A stretch of 64,000 bases of DNA from Streptomyces syringium (GCF_017876625.1 NZ_JAGIOH010000001.1:4485501-4549500); one strand, 5' to 3'; shown: positions 8,977 through 19,124, counted from the stretch's first letter. Translations and numbers: made by a program. The notes: a model not told the origin generated them from the sequence alone.

Positions 8977-9028
8977 GTCGCCAGCCTTGCCAGTGCGGGA
9001 AGCACTCAAACGTACGCACGAGGGACGG

Positions 9029-9976
9029 TTACGCGGCGTGCCTCTGTGCGTACTCGGGTATCCCGGCCATCGGCGGCCGCTCCTCGGTGTCCACCGCGTA
9101 CGTCCGCGGAACGAAGCCCTCCGGGGTGCGCTCGAACTGGGTCAGCGACGGACGCACCAGATGGCCGCGAGCCAGTCGGAGGTGCGCGGTCCGGTAGATC
9201 GCGGCGGCCATCCGGCCCAGCGCCCGGCCGTCCTGGTGCCGGTGCTTGCGCACCCCCACGTCGACCTGGGCCAGCGCGTCGAGGCCCACCGTGTGCAGCG
9301 CGTCCACCAGCAGCCCGAGCTCGACGCCGTAGCCGACGGGGAACGGCAGCCGCTCCAGCAGCGAGCGGCGGGCCGCGTACTCACCGCCCAGCGGCTGGAC
9401 GAAACCGGCCAGCTGCGGCCAGTGCAGATTCAGCAGCGGACGGGCCACCAGCTCGGTCACCCGGCCGCCCTGGCCGACGGCCTCGCCGAGCGGGCGGTCG
9501 TACATCGCCTTGACGAAGTGCACGTCCGGCTCGGTCAGCAGCGGCCCGACGATGCCGGAGACGAAGTCGGCCGAGAAGTCCCGCAGATCGGCGTCGACGA
9601 AGCAGACGACATCGCCCTCGGTCACCAGCAGCGACCGCCACAGCACCTCGCCCTTGCCGGGCAGCGCGGGCAGCCGCGGCAGCACCTCGTCCCGGTGCAC
9701 GACCCGCGCCCCGGCCGCGGCCGCGACCACCGCCGTGCGGTCGGTGGAACCGGAGTCCAGCACCACCAGTTCATCCACCAGCGGCACCGCCTCGGTCATC
9801 AGCTCCCGGCGGATCGTCGCCACGATCGCGCCGACCGTCGCCTCCTCGTTCAGCGCCGGCAGGACGACACTGACGGTGGTGCCGGCGCCGCGCTTGGCGG
9901 CGAGAATCCGGTCGAGCGGACGGTCTGCGGCGGACCAGGACCGCCGGGCCAGCCAGCGCTCCACCTCTTCCAGCAC
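9029..9976 (-). CDS. gpgS: Glucosyl-3-phosphoglycerate synthase (GT81)
   Basis: This 315-residue GT-A enzyme transfers glucose to 3-phosphoglycerate, the first step toward glucosylglycerate and, in mycobacteria, methylglucose lipopolysaccharide. The N-terminal VSVVLPALNEEATVG, the metal-binding DAD at residues 128-130, the GKGEVLWRSL loop at 107-116 and the acceptor segment YGVELGLLVDALHTVGLDA are all GpgS features. GTG is the start. It precedes otsA in a likely operon, pairing two compatible-solute or storage-glycan enzymes. Confidence 0.93.
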   Translation of the reverse strand: MLEEVERWLARRSWSAADRPLDRILAAKRGAGTTVSVVLPALNEEATVGAIVATIRRELMTEAVPLVDELVVLDSGSTDRTAVVAAAAGARVVHRDEVLPRLPALPGKGEVLWRSLLVTEGDVVCFVDADLRDFSADFVSGIVGPLLTEPDVHFVKAMYDRPLGEAVGQGGRVTELVARPLLNLHWPQLAGFVQPLGGEYAARRSLLERLPFPVGYGVELGLLVDALHTVGLDALAQVDVGVRKHRHQDGRALGRMAAAIYRTAHLRLARGHLVRPSLTQFERTPEGFVPRTYAVDTEERPPMAGIPEYAQRHAA

Positions 9977-10140
9977 GTGTACGACTCCTTCAGCGGGCTC
10001 GGGGGATGTGACCCATCTCGCGGTACGGACGCCTGGTTCCGGCGCCCATGCCTTCCGTTACAGTCTTGAACAACGCGGACGGCCATCGCATGTCGGGGTC
10101 GTCGCGCGAACAAACGCCTGGGCTGTGCCCAGTGCCATAC

Positions 10141-10280
10141 CGCTCATCCAGAGGGGCAGAGGGATACGGCCCGTTGAAGCCCCGGCAACCCTCCCGCCGG
10201 TCTTGCGTACACCGCGAGGCTCCCGGTGGGGAAGGTGCCAATTCCGTCCCGTGGCGACGTTCGCCGCGGGGAAGATGAGG
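10141..10280 (+). ncRNA. SAM-I (S-box) riboswitch
   Basis: The conserved S-box core is easy to read: P1 5' strand CTCATC at 10143-10148, the kink-turn region CAGAGGGGCAGAGGGA, the GAAGCCCCGGCAACC block, GGTGCCAATTCC, and the P1 3' strand GATGAG at 10274-10279. The thrC-like ATG follows at 10298. The ribosome site (AGGAG/AAAGGG) abuts the P1 3' strand and GAGG there can pair with CCTC just before the ATG, so translational control is plausible. SAM riboswitches normally repress methionine and SAM synthesis genes. Confidence 0.93.
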
Positions 10281-10297
10281 AGAAAGGGCCTCGCCTC

Positions 10298-11578
10298 ATG
10301 GCTGTGCACACCGTCGCCACCACTGTCGCTCTCGGACCCGCCGTCGGCCTCTCGTGCCGCGAGTGCGGTGAGCGCTTCGACCTCGGACCGATCTTCGCCT
10401 GCGCCGTCTGCTTCGGACCGCTCGAAGTCGCCTACGAGCTGCCCACCGGCGACCCCGAGGCGCTGCGCCGCCGCATCGAGGCCGGTCCGGAGAACATCTG
10501 GCGCTACGCCCCGCTGCTGCCCGTCCCCGCCGACGTCGCGGACAAGCCGAGCCTCAACCCCGGCTTCACCAAGCTCGTCAAGGCCGACAACCTCGCCCGC
10601 GAGCTGGGCGTGAGCGGCGGTCTGTACGTCAAGGACGACTCAGGCAACCCCACGCACTCCTTCAAGGACCGCGTCGTCGCCATCGCCGTCGAGGCCGCCC
10701 GCGCCTTCGGCTTCACCACCCTCTCCTGCTCCTCCACGGGCAACCTGGCGGGCGCGGTCGGCGCCGCGGCCGCCCGCGCGGGCCTTGCGTCCTGCGTGTT
10801 CATCCCGCACGACCTGGAGGCGGGCAAGGTCGTCATGGCCGCCGTCTACGGCGGCGACCTCGTCGGCATCGAGGGCACCTACGACGACGTGAACCGCTTC
10901 TGCTCCGAGCTGATCGGCGATCCGCTCGGCGAGGGCTGGGGCTTCGTCAACGTCAATCTGCGCCCGTACTACGGGGAGGGTTCCAAGACCCTCGCGTACG
11001 AGATCTGCGAGCAGCTCGGCTGGCGGCTGCCGGACCAGATCGTCGTCCCCATCGCGTCCGGCTCGCAGCTCACGAAGATCGACAAGGGGCTCAAGGAGCT
11101 GATCGCGCTCGGTCTGGTCGAGGACCGGCCGTACAAGATCTTCGGCGCCCAGGCCGAGGGCTGCTCGCCGGTCTCGCGCGCCTTCAAGGACGGCCACGAC
11201 GTGGTGCGGCCGGTGAAGCCGGACACGATCGCGAAGTCCCTCGCGATCGGCAACCCGGCCGACGGGCCGTACGTGCTCGACATCGCGCGGCGGACGGGCG
11301 GTGCGGTGGAGGATGTCACCGACGCGCAGATCGTCGACGCGATCAAGCTGCTGGCCCGTACGGAGGGGATCTTCGCGGAGACCGCGGGCGGGGTGACGGT
11401 CGGCGTCACGAAGAAGCTGATCGAAGCGGGAGTGCTGGATCCGTCCCTGACGACGGTCGTGCTCAACACGGGCGACGGGCTGAAGACGCTGGACGCCGTG
11501 GCCCCGACCACCGGTCCCTCCGCGACCATCCGCCCGAGCCTCGACGCGTTCCGTGCGGCGGGCCTGGCCGGCAACTGA
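10298..11578 (+). CDS. Threonine-synthase-like PLP enzyme, probable O-phosphohomoserine-dependent homocysteine synthase
   Basis: This 426-residue fold-type II PLP enzyme of the ThrC family has an N-terminal zinc ribbon (Cys 20, 23, 35, 38) and the PLP lysine at 123 in SGNPTHSFKDR. By homology alone it would be called threonine synthase. However it sits behind a SAM-I riboswitch and 92 bp before a CysO-like sulfur carrier. This suggests sulfide transfer from a protein thiocarboxylate to O-phosphohomoserine, giving homocysteine. I recall a report of such an enzyme (called MetM) in Streptomyces but could not check it. Streptomyces usually carries the canonical thrC beside hom and thrB elsewhere. 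Fold certain, reaction inferred. Confidence 0.85.
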   Translation: MAVHTVATTVALGPAVGLSCRECGERFDLGPIFACAVCFGPLEVAYELPTGDPEALRRRIEAGPENIWRYAPLLPVPADVADKPSLNPGFTKLVKADNLARELGVSGGLYVKDDSGNPTHSFKDRVVAIAVEAARAFGFTTLSCSSTGNLAGAVGAAAARAGLASCVFIPHDLEAGKVVMAAVYGGDLVGIEGTYDDVNRFCSELIGDPLGEGWGFVNVNLRPYYGEGSKTLAYEICEQLGWRLPDQIVVPIASGSQLTKIDKGLKELIALGLVEDRPYKIFGAQAEGCSPVSRAFKDGHDVVRPVKPDTIAKSLAIGNPADGPYVLDIARRTGGAVEDVTDAQIVDAIKLLARTEGIFAETAGGVTVGVTKKLIEAGVLDPSLTTVVLNTGDGLKTLDAVAPTTGPSATIRPSLDAFRAAGLAGN

Positions 11579-11610
11579 GCCTGCCGCCCCTGCCCCTCAG
11601 GCCCCTGCCC

Positions 11611-11635
11611 CCGGCACCTCGACGGCCGGTGCCGG
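11611..11635. other. Hairpin between thrC-like and cysO-like genes
   Basis: A perfect 8-bp stem (CCGGCACC at 11611-11618, GGTGCCGG at 11628-11635) lies in the 92-bp gap. It may reduce read-through and set the ratio of the two products, or act as a processing site. Confidence 0.4.
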
Positions 11636-11670
11636 CCCCTCACGTCTCTCTAGCCGGAAGGCGCATTCGC

Positions 11671-11946
11671 ATGAGCATCAACGTTCGCATCCCCACCATC
11701 CTGCGCACCTACACCGGCGGCCGGGCGGAGGTCCCCGCCGAGGGCGGGACCCTCGCCGAGGTGATCGCCGACCTGGAGAAGAACCACCCCGGCATCGCCG
11801 CCCGCGTGCTGGACGAGAGCGGCAAGCTGCGCCGCTTCGTGAATGTGTACGTCAATGACGACGACGTGCGCTTCGAAGGCGGCCTGAATGCGGTGACGCC
11901 CGACGGCGCCGGTGTCTCGATCATTCCTGCGGTCGCCGGCGGCTGA
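11671..11946 (+). CDS. CysO/MoaD-like sulfur carrier protein
   Basis: This 91-residue beta-grasp protein ends in the diglycine AVAGG needed for adenylation and thiocarboxylation. It resembles mycobacterial CysO closely over segments such as IPTILRTYTGG, FVNVYVNDDDVRF and SIIPAVAGG. CysO delivers sulfur to the cysteine synthase CysM; here the neighbour is a ThrC-like enzyme, so homocysteine synthesis is the likely use, though service to both pathways is possible. The ATG at 11671 follows a GGAAGG site. The activating E1 and the Mec-type peptidase are not in this window. Confidence 0.9.
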   Translation: MSINVRIPTILRTYTGGRAEVPAEGGTLAEVIADLEKNHPGIAARVLDESGKLRRFVNVYVNDDDVRFEGGLNAVTPDGAGVSIIPAVAGG

Positions 11947-11977
11947 CCCTTTCGAAGGTTTCCTGCGGAAGTCCCGT

Positions 11978-12012
11978 GAATCGCCCCGGCCGGAAAACGG
12001 ACGGGGCGATTC
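11978..12012 (+). terminator. Terminator after the sulfur carrier gene
   Basis: A perfect 11-bp stem (GAATCGCCCCG, 11978-11988; CGGGGCGATTC, 12002-12012) with a 13-nt loop lies 32 bp after the stop. It ends the riboswitch-controlled transcript. Confidence 0.8.
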
Positions 12013-12384
12013 CGTCTGTTGAACCGCGATACAGTTGGGGCGTTCCCCCTCCTGCGTCAGTGCCGTACGCATATGAGAACCCGTCAAGTTGCGTGCCGAG
12101 CGTGTGCACGAATTGTCGGGTTGGTTGCGTTATGTCCGGCCCGACTTGCCCGGGAATCCCCGGAATTCACCGCTTATCGCCAATCGGCCGCGCCCGGAAT
12201 TCTCGTCCGAGTGACCTGTTGCAGACGGCATCCGTGCAGATACATTCAGCCGCGGTCGACGCGTTCCGGCGCACATCTTCCGGGGTTCCCCATGTCGAAG
12301 ATCAGGGGACTGCCGGGGGGTGAGGTCTGACCCGGGTCCGCGAAGTGCGGTCCTGCGCAAGGGCCAGTAATAGGGGAGTTAGGC
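12013..12384. other. Gap before the cold-shock gene, no gene seen
   Basis: This 372-bp stretch is less GC-rich than its surroundings and has no frame with G/C-biased third positions. It presumably carries the cold-shock promoter and a long untranslated leader, as is common for csp genes, but I see no clear promoter boxes. Confidence 0.5.
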
Positions 12385-12591
12385 ATGGCTCAGGGCACCG
12401 TCAAGTGGTTCAACGCGGAGAAGGGGTACGGCTTCATCGCGGTCGACGGTGGTGCGGATGTTTTCGTCCACTACAGCGCGATTCAGATGGACGGCTACCG
12501 CACCCTCGAGGAGGGGCAGCGAGTCGAGTTCGAGATCTCGCAGGGTCAGAAGGGTCCGCAGGCGGACATGGTCAAGCTGGCGGTCGGCTGA
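12385..12591 (+). CDS. Cold-shock protein
   Basis: This 68-residue single cold-shock domain protein binds single-stranded RNA and DNA and acts as an RNA chaperone. The RNP1 motif KGYGFIAV and RNP2 motif VFVHYS are both intact, preceded by [11 protein letters not shown]. Length is typical (67-69 residues). The ATG follows a GGGGAG site. In related genomes a csp gene lies just upstream of groEL2, as here. Confidence 0.95.
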   Translation: MAQGTVKWFNAEKGYGFIAVDGGADVFVHYSAIQMDGYRTLEEGQRVEFEISQGQKGPQADMVKLAVG

Positions 12592-12628
12592 TCTCGGCGC
12601 ATCGACCACCTAGGCTCAATCGGCTCGC

Positions 12629-12668
12629 CGAAGGGTCCGTACCTCCAGGGGGAGGTACGGACCCTTCG
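12629..12668 (+). terminator. Strong terminator after the cold-shock gene
   Basis: A perfect 18-bp stem (12629-12646 and 12651-12668) with a 4-nt loop AGGG isolates the cold-shock gene from groEL2. Confidence 0.9.
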
Positions 12669-12753
12669 TGCTCCCCGGGCGCACCCGTCCCGGGGGCGTG
12701 GCCGAGCCCCGTGTGTGACCGCCGCTCGTGTGGGTAGCTCTTGGCCCGGGGCG

Positions 12754-12780
12754 CTTGCACTCGGGGGGGTCGAGTGCTAA
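12754..12780 (+). promoter_or_regulatory. CIRCE element 1 (HrcA operator)
   Basis: CTTGCACTC, a 9-nt spacer and GAGTGCTAA closely match the CIRCE consensus TTAGCACTC-N9-GAGTGCTAA (right arm perfect). HrcA represses heat-shock chaperonin genes through this element. Confidence 0.88.
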
Positions 12781-12789
12781 TCATTGGGC

Positions 12790-14563
<1,774 letters not shown>

Positions 14564-14597
14564 TCCTTTCGAGGATCAGCTGTTCCAGCAGTACGTG

Positions 14598-14636
14598 CCG
14601 AGGGCGGCACCCCCATCGCGGGGGTGCCGCCCTCGG
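14598..14636. terminator. Terminator between groEL2 and murQ
   Basis: A perfect 17-bp stem (14598-14614 and 14620-14636) with a 5-nt loop lies between the convergent groEL2 and murQ genes and can serve both. Confidence 0.9.
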
Positions 14637-14659
14637 GCGTTTTCCGGCAGCGGGCGACG

Positions 14660-15595
14660 TCAGCCCCGCGTCGCGTCGAGCGCGGCGCGCAAGTGGCCCT
14701 TGGACTCCGCCAGCAGGCGGGCGGCCGTGGGGCCGTCGACGCGGCCGAGGAGGACGAGGATCGCGTTCTTCACCTCGCCGTCGGTCGCGCCGAGCGCCGC
14801 CTCGATCTCCTCGTCGGACGCCCCCGTGGCGAGCGCGACGATGTGCCGGGAACGGGCCCGCAGCTTCTCGTTCGAGGCGCGGACGTCGACCATCAGATTC
14901 CCGTACGTCTTGCCGAGCCGGATCATCGTGATGGTCGAGAACATGTTGAGCACCAGCTTCTGGGCGGTGCCGGCCTTCAGCCGCGTCGAGCCGGTGAGCA
15001 GTTCCGGCCCGACGACGATCTCGACGGCGTGCTCGGCGGCCGCGCCGAGCGCCGAGTCCGCGTTGCAGGCCAGGCCGACGGTGAGCGCCCCGGCCCGCCG
15101 CGCGTACTCGACGGCCCCGATCGCGTACGGCGTGCGGCCGGAGGCGGAGACGCCGACGACCGTGTCGGCCGGCCCGATGCCGAGCGCGGCGAGGTCCGCG
15201 GCGGCCAGCTCCGCGCTGTCCTCGGCCCCTTCGACGGCCCGGACGAGGGCGGACGGGCCGCCCGCGATCAGCCCGACGACCTCGGCGGGGTCGGTGTTGA
15301 ACGTTGGCGGGCACTCGCTGGCGTCGAGCACCCCGAGCCGGCCGGCGGTGCCCGCGCCGGCGTAGACCAGGCGGCCCCCGCCCGCCATCCGGGCGGCCGC
15401 CGCGTCGATGGCGGCGGCGATCTCCGGGAGCCGGGTGGCGACGGCGGCGGGAACGGTGGCGTCCTCGTCGTTCATGAGCCGGGCGAGGTCGAGGGTGGGC
15501 AGCCGGTCTATGTCCGCGAGCTCGGGGCGGAAGGCCTCGGTGGTCAGGGTCGCGAGCTGGGCGCGGAGCGCGGCGTAGGCGGCGTACGAGGTCAT
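14660..15595 (-). CDS. murQ: N-acetylmuramic acid 6-phosphate etherase
   Basis: This 311-residue SIS-domain lyase cleaves the lactyl ether of MurNAc-6-P to give GlcNAc-6-P and D-lactate, feeding cell-wall sugar into the NagA route encoded at the start of the window. The MurQ signature GAGTAGRLGVLDASECPPTF, with its active-site Glu, is intact, as are LTGSTRLKAGTAQK and the C-terminal helical domain. The ATG at 15595 lies 32 bp after the rpiR-type regulator stop, so both are probably one transcript. Confidence 0.94.
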   Translation of the reverse strand: MTSYAAYAALRAQLATLTTEAFRPELADIDRLPTLDLARLMNDEDATVPAAVATRLPEIAAAIDAAAARMAGGGRLVYAGAGTAGRLGVLDASECPPTFNTDPAEVVGLIAGGPSALVRAVEGAEDSAELAAADLAALGIGPADTVVGVSASGRTPYAIGAVEYARRAGALTVGLACNADSALGAAAEHAVEIVVGPELLTGSTRLKAGTAQKLVLNMFSTITMIRLGKTYGNLMVDVRASNEKLRARSRHIVALATGASDEEIEAALGATDGEVKNAILVLLGRVDGPTAARLLAESKGHLRAALDATRG

Positions 15596-15627
15596 GGGCG
15601 GGCGGCTCCTTCCGTGCGGCTGGGCGG

Positions 15628-16566
15628 TCAGCGCCGGCTCCGCGGGGTGTGCCGGTGGGCGAGCGCCTCGTAGGAGGCGGACAGCGCGGGGGCGGCCCTG
15701 TCGTACGTGCGCTGCGCGACGCCGATGAAGAGGCAGTCCACGACGAGCAGTTGGCTGGTGCGGCTGGACATGGCCGCCGGGCGCAGCTCGCTCTCCCGGG
15801 CGGAGGACGTGGTCAGGACGTGGTCCGCGTACTGGACGAGCTCGCCGTCGGGGCGGCCGGTGATCGCGAGCGTCGTGGCGCCGTGCTCGAAGGCGACCCG
15901 CAGCGGCTCGATGACGTCGGTGGTCCGCCCCGAATGGCTGATGGCGATCGCCACATCGCCGGCGCGCAGCTGGACGGCGTTGGTGACGGCCAGGTGCGGG
16001 TCGCCGGGGGCGTGGGCGATCAGGCCGATGCGCAGCAGCTTCTGGACGAGGTCCTGGCCGACGAGGTGCGAGGCGCCGATGCCGTACACATCGATGCGCC
16101 GGGCCGAAGCCAGCGCGGCGACGGCGGCCTCCAGCTGGGCGGTGTCGAGGGCGGCGGCCGTGTCCGCCAGGCACTGCGCCTCCTCCTGGGCGAGCTTGGC
16201 GACGACGCTCGGCAGCGGGTCGTCCACGGCGATGTCGGCGGTGACGGCGGGGGCCGCGCCCGCCGCCTGCTGCGCGGCCAGCGTGGCCAGCGCGATCCGC
16301 AGATCGCGGTATCCGGGGTAGCCGAGGATGCGGGCGGTGCGCACGACGGTGGCCTCGCTCGTGCCCGTGCGCTCCGCGAGTCCGGTGACGGTGAGCGCGG
16401 CGGAACCCGCCGGGTCGCCCGCCACGGCCTCTGCGACGCGCTGCATCGAACGGGTCATGGAGGGGGCGAGGGTGCGGACCTTGGCTGCGAGGGCCGCGGG
16501 AGCGGGAGGAACCGGGGTGACGGGCGATGACGCGGCGTCGAAAGTTTCCTTCAGTTTGCTGCTCAC
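15628..16566 (-). CDS. RpiR/MurR-family transcriptional regulator
   Basis: This 312-residue regulator has an N-terminal helix-turn-helix (GLAERTGTSEATVVRTARIL) and a C-terminal SIS phosphosugar-sensing domain (GIGASHLVGQDL, ISHSGRTTD). It precedes murQ, so it probably senses MurNAc-6-P or GlcNAc-6-P and controls the pair. I chose GTG at 16566 because upstream promoter boxes place the transcript start at or beside this codon. A TTG at 16602 would itself be the -35 box. A 14-bp palindrome overlaps the -10 region and start. Confidence 0.88.
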   Translation of the reverse strand: MSSKLKETFDAASSPVTPVPPAPAALAAKVRTLAPSMTRSMQRVAEAVAGDPAGSAALTVTGLAERTGTSEATVVRTARILGYPGYRDLRIALATLAAQQAAGAAPAVTADIAVDDPLPSVVAKLAQEEAQCLADTAAALDTAQLEAAVAALASARRIDVYGIGASHLVGQDLVQKLLRIGLIAHAPGDPHLAVTNAVQLRAGDVAIAISHSGRTTDVIEPLRVAFEHGATTLAITGRPDGELVQYADHVLTTSSARESELRPAAMSSRTSQLLVVDCLFIGVAQRTYDRAAPALSASYEALAHRHTPRSRR

Positions 16567-16602
16567 CTTTTGAAAGGTATTTTCGGTCCGGTGAACCGTC
16601 AA
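16565..16602 (-). promoter_or_regulatory. rpiR-murQ promoter with palindromic operator, probably leaderless
   Basis: On the minus strand TTGACG (16602-16597), a 17-nt spacer and TACCTT (16579-16574) form a good promoter. The expected start falls at 16566-16567, exactly at the GTG, so a leaderless mRNA is likely. ACCTTTTGAAAGGT at 16565-16578 is a palindrome with 6-bp arms covering the -10 box and start, a likely autorepression site. Confidence 0.65.
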
Positions 16603-16620
16603 CCCTCACGGTCCCCGACA

Positions 16621-16989
16621 ATGGACCGTATGGAGCTCGAACAGGCACTGCACATCGCACGCGCGCTCGTCCTCGCCGATCTGGCGGCGGGGGACGTGGC
16701 GGAGGCGGAGGTCGTCTCGCTGGTCGAGGACGCGGTCACCCACCGGCGGTGGTGGGTCGAGCAGTGGCCGCAGGGTGCCGCCTTCCTGCCCGGTCTCGTC
16801 GCCCAGGACGTCCAGGACGCGCTGCTGGAGCGGCACGGCCGCTGGCCGCTGTGCCCGCTGTGCACGGGCGAAGGCGACCCGCACGCCCTGGAGGTCGAGC
16901 CGGAGCTGGGCCCGGACCCGCACTGGGCGTGCGCGAAGCAGGCGGTGCTGCTGGCCCCGGTGGGATCCCTGGCGACGGCGCTGCGATGA
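16621..16989 (+). CDS. Hypothetical protein with a Cys/His cluster
   Basis: This 122-residue protein of unknown function has an acidic helical N-terminal half and a C-terminal PLCPLCTGEG...HWAC cluster that could bind zinc. The pattern HRRWWVEQWPQGAAFLPGLV is not one I can place. It overlaps the next gene by ATGA, so the two are translationally coupled. It diverges from the rpiR-type gene with only 54 bp between. ATG at 16630 is an alternative start. Confidence 0.75.
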   Translation: MDRMELEQALHIARALVLADLAAGDVAEAEVVSLVEDAVTHRRWWVEQWPQGAAFLPGLVAQDVQDALLERHGRWPLCPLCTGEGDPHALEVEPELGPDPHWACAKQAVLLAPVGSLATALR

Positions 16990-17261
16990 CCCTCTATATC
17001 GACCCGCCCACCTGGCCGGGACACGGGCGGATGTGGTCGCACCTGGTCAGCGACGTCAGCTACCAGGAACTGCACGCCTTCGCGGCCCGGCTGGGCGCTC
17101 CGGCGCGCGCCTTCGACCGGGACCACTACGACGTGCCGTCGTCGTCGTACGGGGAAGCCGTCCGGCTGGGGGCGGTGGAGGTGGGTACCAAGGAGCTGGT
17201 GCGGCTGCTGACGTCGGCGGGACTGCGTCGGCCAAAGCATGAGCGGCCTGGCGGCGTCTAG
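16986..17261 (+). CDS. DUF4031 protein
   Basis: This 91-residue protein matches the DUF4031 pattern: MTLYIDPPTWPGHGRMWSHLVSD at the start, FDRDHYDVP in the middle and VEVGTKELVRLLTSAGLR near the end. The family is widespread in actinobacteria and has no established function. Its ATG overlaps the previous stop (ATGA). A perfect hairpin repeat starts 44 bp after its stop and probably terminates it. Confidence 0.85.
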   Translation: MTLYIDPPTWPGHGRMWSHLVSDVSYQELHAFAARLGAPARAFDRDHYDVPSSSYGEAVRLGAVEVGTKELVRLLTSAGLRRPKHERPGGV

Positions 17262-17304
17262 GATCCTGCGGGCCGTGGTGGGTGCACCTCCGCTGCGCGG
17301 TGGT

Positions 17305-17371
17305 GTCCTCAATCGCCGGACGGGCTGCATTTGCAGCCCGTCCGGCGATTGAGGACGCGCCCGTAGGGCGC
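17305..17371. repeat. Hairpin repeat, copy A
   Basis: A perfect 25-bp inverted repeat (17305-17329 and 17332-17356, 2-nt loop) is followed by GCGCCCGTAGGGCGC. It is preceded by tgcacctccgctgcgcgg, which also precedes copy C. It lies between the convergent DUF4031 and MFS genes and can terminate both. The same sequence recurs near 21.7, 31.7 and 41.2 kb. Confidence 0.92.
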
Positions 17372-17442
17372 TTACTGAAGGCAGCGCGCCGGGGCGGATC
17401 GGTGCGCCCACCGGCGCGCGGAAAGGCCGGGCGCCGAGGCGT

Positions 17443-18705
17443 TCAGCTCTCGGCGCGCGCCGGTGCCTCGGCCGACGCCGACGCCGTCGGCACGGCCCCG
17501 CTGGACCCCGCGATCACCCGCGAGCCGGCCGTCGCGTGGTGCAGCCGGGAGGCGATCGCGGTGGTGCCCACGGCCAGGGCCGCGAGGCCCGCACTCGTCC
17601 AGGCGACCGCCGGATAGCCCCAGCCGGCTCCGATGACGAGTCCGCCGAGCCAGGGGCCGACCGTGTTGCCGATGTTGAACGCGGCCGTCGTCGTGGCACC
17701 CGCCAGCGTCGGCGCGGCGTTCGCGACGTTGAACATCCGGGCGTTCAGCGCCGGTGCCGTCGCGAAGGCCGTGACGCCCAGCAGCAGTGCCATGCCCACG
17801 GCGGCGGCCGGGGTGTGCGCGGTCAGCGCCAGCACGGCGAGCACGGTGGCCGAGGCGGCGATGCCGCCGTACATCGTGGCGAAGAGATGGGCGTCCGCGA
17901 TCCGGCCGCCGATGGCCGTGCCGATCAGCGCCCCCACGCCGAACAGCCCCAGCACGGTCGGCACCCAGCCCTCGTCGAGCCCGGCGGTGTCGGTGAGCAG
18001 CGGGGCGAGGTAGGAGAACAGACAGAAGACGGCGGCGCCGTTCAGCGCGGTGGTCACGAGCGCGAGCCAGACCTGCCGGTCGCGGTAGATGCCCAGCTCG
18101 GTGCGGAGCCGGGGTGCGTCGGCGCCGGTCGGCGGCTTGGTGCCGGGGACGAGCGCGAGCACGCCGACCAGGCCCAGCGCCGACAGCCCGGCCACCGCCC
18201 AGAAGGCCGCCCGCCAGCCCGCGTGCTGCCCGAGGAACGCCCCGGCGGGCACGCCCGCGATGTTGGCGATGGACAGCCCGCCGACCATCACCGCCATGGC
18301 CCGCGCCCGCGCGGTCACCGGCACCAGCGACACGGCCACCGCCGCGCCGACCGCCCAGAACCCGGCGCACGCCAGCGCGCTCACCACCCGGGAGGCGAAC
18401 AGCACCCCGTACGACGGGGCGAGCGCCCCCGCCACCTGACCGAGCCCGAAGACGGCGAGCAGGGCGACGAGGGTCGTACGGCGCGGCAGCTTCAGCGTCG
18501 CGGCGGCGAGCAGGGGTGCGCCGACCACCATGCCGATCGCGAAGGCGGACACCAGCAGCCCGGCCTTGGGTATGGAGACGCCCATGTCGCGGGCGAGGGG
18601 CTGCAGCAGCCCCGACAGCATGAATTCGGATGTTCCGAGGGCGAATACAGACAAACCGAGGACGTAGACGGCGACTGGCATGCGGTTCGGGCTGGCGGAG
18701 GGCAT
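17443..18705 (-). CDS. MFS drug exporter, Cml/Cmx-like
   Basis: This 420-residue 12-helix major facilitator protein begins MPSASPNRMPVAVYVLGLSV and has the LSVFALGTSEFMLSGLLQPLA segment of the proton/drug antiporter group that includes actinomycete chloramphenicol exporters (Cml/CmlR/Cmx). The motif-C-like VPAGAFLGQHAGWRAAF is also typical. A second Cml-like exporter lies at the other end of the window. The start could be 18681 instead of 18705, and neither has a clear ribosome site. Substrate unknown; chloramphenicol or a related drug is a family-based guess. Confidence 0.85.
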   Translation of the reverse strand: MPSASPNRMPVAVYVLGLSVFALGTSEFMLSGLLQPLARDMGVSIPKAGLLVSAFAIGMVVGAPLLAAATLKLPRRTTLVALLAVFGLGQVAGALAPSYGVLFASRVVSALACAGFWAVGAAVAVSLVPVTARARAMAVMVGGLSIANIAGVPAGAFLGQHAGWRAAFWAVAGLSALGLVGVLALVPGTKPPTGADAPRLRTELGIYRDRQVWLALVTTALNGAAVFCLFSYLAPLLTDTAGLDEGWVPTVLGLFGVGALIGTAIGGRIADAHLFATMYGGIAASATVLAVLALTAHTPAAAVGMALLLGVTAFATAPALNARMFNVANAAPTLAGATTTAAFNIGNTVGPWLGGLVIGAGWGYPAVAWTSAGLAALAVGTTAIASRLHHATAGSRVIAGSSGAVPTASASAEAPARAES

Positions 18706-19124
18706 GTCCGGTGCCAGCGCGCATTCCGGCCACGGTATTCCCGCGGGCGGGGCCCGTCTCACGGAGCGGAAGACGGTGGTGGGAGGCGGTGCGTGCCGTC
18801 GCCGGGTCCGCGATATCCGGATTTGCGGCGTTGTTCCGCACGCTTTCGGCGGGAAGTCCGCCGATTACCGTCCGGCGGCGGGACGATGGGGGCTATATTG
18901 CCGATTCCTGCCCTTGCTGGCCGCCCGGATAAAAGCGCGGATACATCTGTCGAGGGGCGTATTGAGTCGCGGTGGCGGCGCCCCGGCCGTGAGTTGCCCC
19001 GCAGCCTGCTCCGATGCGCTCGGGGTTCGTGGGGAACGTGTGGTCCGAGTGGGTCGACGCCGGGGTGAACGCCGGGATAATCGCTGCTGTCACGGTGCGT
19101 TTCGGTCCGTCGAAAGCAGGTGCC
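18706..19124. other. Gap between divergent genes
   Basis: These 419 bp lie between the MFS gene and the membrane/GAF-like gene. TATATT at 18894-18899 could be a -10 box for the rightward gene or an upstream transcript, but no fitting -35 is seen. No open frame here has Streptomyces-like third positions. Confidence 0.4.

Noticed and set aside
12019-12330. 103-codon frame before the cold-shock gene
   Set aside because: Third codon positions are not G/C-biased and the peptide is Cys/Arg-rich without pattern.
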